From Candidatus Sulfotelmatobacter sp. (GTDB lineage: Bacteria > Acidobacteriota > Terriglobia > Terriglobales > Acidobacteriaceae), in the NCBI GenBank assembly GCA_030037575.1, contig JASHRB010000684.1:1-8308 (forward strand): a DNA stretch of 8,308 nt, read 5' to 3'. Below the pieces are notes generated by a model. It made no database searches, was not told the origin of the DNA, and saw only the letters and a program-made list of their open reading frames with translations. How positions within the stretch are numbered: position 1 is the first letter of the stretch; each line of letters starts with the position of its first letter. The position numbers and the translations under genes are program-made. This document shows, in pieces, positions 6,755 through 8,308 of the stretch.

Positions 6755-6885
6755 CACCAACCACCAAACCCAGGGTCAGGCACGCGATCAGAATTTCTCC
6801 CACAGCGCCCACGATGAAGGGGCGTAAGCCTTGTTTGGACATCTCGCGAAAATTAGTGCGTAGGCCGACACCAGCGAACGAGAGA
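6732..6885 (-). pseudogene. C-terminal remnant of YeiH-family putative sulfate exporter
   Basis: The minus strand reads SFAGVGLRTNFREMSKQGL, then RPFIVGAVGEILIACLTLGL and VVGANRIWGL, ending in TGA at 6734-6732. This matches in style the C-terminal end of the YeiH/UPF0324 family of multi-pass membrane proteins (GVGLxTxFxxMxKxGxxPF, then a final membrane helix). Only about 50 of the usual 300-plus residues remain. Upstream the same frame continues without a stop into a different protein, the AbiEii-like fragment, so the two are fused in frame at about 6880-6890. The stop overlaps the convergent CHY gene. The family call is from memory of conserved motifs; another transporter family is possible. 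Confidence 0.65.
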
Positions 6886-7092
6886 GCGAACCCGAAGTCC
6901 AGGTCGCGCGTCAACTTGCCCGGAGGTCGGCCGAATACGTTTTCGAGGACCAAATCTCGTGCCGTCGCCACCGGCCAGAAAATATGGGAGGCCCAAAGAG
7001 TTCGCGGTTTGGGCAAGTGCCTTGAGTGGCTCAAGAACGAGCGGACTCAGTGGTTTAAGCAGTTGGAAGATTCGGTGCGATGGGCTGTTCAT
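6886..7092 (-). pseudogene. N-terminal remnant of AbiEii-type nucleotidyltransferase toxin, frameshifted
   Basis: From ATG 7092-7090 the minus strand reads MNSPSHRIFQLLKPLSPLV, then LEPLKALAQTANSLGLPYF and LAGG. A one-base shift near 6975-6983 moves it to VATARDLVLENVFGRPPG and KLTRDLDFGFAL. Together these give the nucleotidyltransferase signature of AbiEii-like toxins: a Gly-rich loop followed by ATARDLL, then a TRDxDF pair of metal-binding aspartates. The start overlaps the upstream antitoxin-like fragment by 38 bases, the usual arrangement of an AbiEi-AbiEii operon. After DFGFAL the sequence changes to YeiH. Most of the toxin is gone and the catalytic loop is broken, so it cannot be active. 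Confidence 0.78.
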
Positions 7093-7390
7093 AGATCCGT
7101 CTTGCCGCTTCGAGGTCTCGTGCATCAGTTGCCGTCATCAAATCGGCGTCGGCGAGTATGGGTGGGACTACATCAGCAGCCCCTGTAATCAGAGTTTGGT
7201 CCCAAAAGGCATTGAGAATTTCTACATCACCATTGACATCTGCTCTGAGGCGCAACTCGGTCATCAGCTTCGTCGGGTTATGGAGGGTATACACGGTCAA
7301 CATTTCAGGTTTCAGATGGTGAGTGAGGCGATCCGCAGCCACTTCTCCTCCCCAATAGGCGTCGAAACGAGCTAAATCCGCCCTGGGAGT
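7055..7390 (-). pseudogene. C-terminal remnant of AbiEi-type antitoxin
   Basis: The minus strand reads TPRADLARFDAYWGGEVAAD, RLTHHLKPEMLTVYTL, ELRLRADVNGDVEILNAFW and ADADLMTATDARDLEAARR, with stop TAA at 7057-7055. This is the C-terminal part of the AbiEi-like antitoxin/transcriptional-regulator family (type IV toxin-antitoxin), ending with the usual ADLxATxDxRxxEAAxxIYE. The N-terminal DNA-binding region is missing. The family match begins at about 7390, next to the dipeptidase stop at 7394-7392; the frame itself is closed by a TAG at 7414-7412. Within this stretch the reading frame is undamaged. A GGAGG-like box (minus strand, 7351-7347) four bases before GTG 7342-7340 could in principle allow a 95-residue product, but those bases encode the conserved YWGGE, so it is probably coincidence. 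Confidence 0.75.
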
Positions 7391-7391
7391 C

Positions 7392-8308
7392 TCAGGTATG
7401 CCAGATTTCTCCTAGCACTCGGCTCCAGTTCTGGCCCAGAACCAGGCGAATGTGCTCGTCGGTGTATCCGCGCCTGACGAAAGCCGCGGCGAGATCGTAG
7501 ACTCGTTTCTGTCCTTCGAGGCCGGCAACCACTTCGTGTGTTCCATGGACACGGTAGCGCGGGTCGGCTTTCGCCAGCATTTCCTTCAGTATCTGAGGAG
7601 CTCCCAGATCGTTGCTCTCGACTCCGGCGTCCGACCCGATTCCCACGTGCTCAATTCCCACCAGGTCGCGCACGTGATCGAAGTGGTTCACGACGTCGTC
7701 TACGGTCACCGGCTCCGCGCCCTTGACCATGAATGCGATGCAGGTAATTCCCATGACTCCGCCGCGCTTGGCCAGCTTTCGAATCGCTTCGTCGGTCGAA
7801 GTGCGAGGGGCGTCCGGATTCAGTGCGCGGCAGTTCCCGTGCGAGAGAATCACCGGCGCTGTGGACATCTCGCAGGCGTCGAGTTTGGTGCGATCGCTCG
7901 CGTGTCCCAGGTCCACAGCCATTCTGACCTGGTTCATACGCTCGATCACTTGCTGGCCATACTCGCTTACTCCGGCGTCGTGTGGTTCGAACGCGCCATC
8001 CGCGACCAAGGAGCGGAAGTTGTAGCCGAGCTGTGAAATCCGCTGGCCATAGCCGTAACAGGTATTGACGGCATCCACGGTTTCGAACTGCGCACTGGAC
8101 TGCAGACCGAAAATCATGCCGTACCGACCCTGGCTCTTCACCTTTTCAAAGTCATCGGCGGAATTGATCCGCGCCAGCCATTGCGGGTAGTCGAGGAGAA
8201 AGCTGTTCCACTTTGCGAAGAGCTTCTCTGCATCATCCAGGGATGATGCGCCAAGACCAAAGTTGATTGCATTCACTCCCGAGTTCATAAAGAACTCAAA
8301 GTCGGACC
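7392..8308 (-). CDS. Membrane dipeptidase family protein (M19), N-terminus cut by window edge
   Basis: The minus-strand frame is open from the window edge (SDFEFFMNSGVNAINFGLG) to TGA 7394-7392, giving about 305 residues. It encodes a renal-dipeptidase (peptidase family M19) protein, a zinc hydrolase of the amidohydrolase fold that splits dipeptides. Catalytic features are in place: Glu (codon 7988-7986) in DGAFEPHDAG, His (7904-7902) in VDLGHAS, His (7841-7839) in ILSHGNCRAL and Asp (7631-7629) in GIGSDAG. The first ligand pair (HxD) should lie in the missing N-terminus. The internal ATG at 8288-8286 is unlikely to be the start, because family-like sequence continues upstream. The C-terminus RVLGEIWHT is where the family normally ends, so the gene is complete at this side even though a decayed antitoxin gene begins within a few bases. 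Confidence 0.88.
   Translation of the reverse strand, partial: SDFEFFMNSGVNAINFGLGASSLDDAEKLFAKWNSFLLDYPQWLARINSADDFEKVKSQGRYGMIFGLQSSAQFETVDAVNTCYGYGQRISQLGYNFRSLVADGAFEPHDAGVSEYGQQVIERMNQVRMAVDLGHASDRTKLDACEMSTAPVILSHGNCRALNPDAPRTSTDEAIRKLAKRGGVMGITCIAFMVKGAEPVTVDDVVNHFDHVRDLVGIEHVGIGSDAGVESNDLGAPQILKEMLAKADPRYRVHGTHEVVAGLEGQKRVYDLAAAFVRRGYTDEHIRLVLGQNWSRVLGEIWHT

Noticed and set aside
5699..6760. A 353-codon open frame on the minus strand across the M24 and CHY genes
   Set aside because: It is antisense to two well-supported genes with clear metal-binding motifs. Its own translation shows no family-like motifs, so it is a codon-bias shadow.
6732..7411. Possible insertion sequence or prophage edge at the composite scar
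   Set aside because: No transposase-like protein, terminal inverted repeats or target-site duplication could be seen around the fragments; deletion joins explain the layout more simply.
7452..8036. A 194-codon plus-strand open frame
   Set aside because: It lies antisense to the M19 dipeptidase, whose catalytic residues are all in place on the minus strand; the plus-strand product is not protein-like.

Overview
The window reads as a piece of a chromosome of a free-living, moderately GC-rich bacterium with a varied heterotrophic metabolism. The gene mix (altronate dehydratase family, NagB-type deaminase, secreted sorbosone-dehydrogenase/cytochrome c protein, M24 and M19 peptidases) would suit a soil acidobacterium or a similar oligotroph. 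That placement is an impression from protein style, not a demonstrated assignment. No RNA gene, CRISPR array or complete insertion sequence was seen.

Layout. Positions 1-1537 (minus) hold an altronate/galactarate dehydratase family gene (UxaA type) cut at its C-terminus by the window edge. A roughly 350-base divergent region carries an unexplained in-frame open stretch on the minus strand and a good -10 box for the next gene. At 1891-2646 (plus) is a glucosamine-6-phosphate deaminase family gene followed by a hairpin. At 2884-5139 (plus) is a secreted sorbosone-dehydrogenase-like beta-propeller joined to a c-type cytochrome domain and then to an SMP-30/gluconolactonase-like domain. The last domain is frameshifted at about 5065 and continues in the next frame to 5233 and perhaps about 5275. 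It then runs abruptly into a decayed, antisense N-terminal piece of pobA (4-hydroxybenzoate 3-monooxygenase, 5277-5490). At 5729-6397 and 6413-6754 (plus) a compact pair encodes an M24-family metallopeptidase-fold protein and a CHY zinc-finger protein.

Positions 6732-7390 (minus) form a composite scar: the C-terminal tail of a YeiH-family membrane protein, the frameshifted N-terminus of an AbiEii-type nucleotidyltransferase toxin, and the C-terminal third of its AbiEi-type antitoxin. The scar abuts, within a few bases, the stop codon of an apparently intact membrane dipeptidase (M19) gene, whose N-terminus leaves the window at 8308.

How it fits together. The intact genes are a loose set of carbohydrate and peptide catabolic functions, not one pathway. 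The main point of interest is genome decay. Two separate junctions (about 5272-5277 and about 6880-7390) join fragments of unrelated genes, and at least four or five small frameshifts lie in and around them. No previously undescribed functional system is evident. The strongest new observations are the buried AbiE toxin-antitoxin remnant, the hidden pobA pseudogene, and the three-domain PQQ-type/cytochrome/SMP-30 protein.
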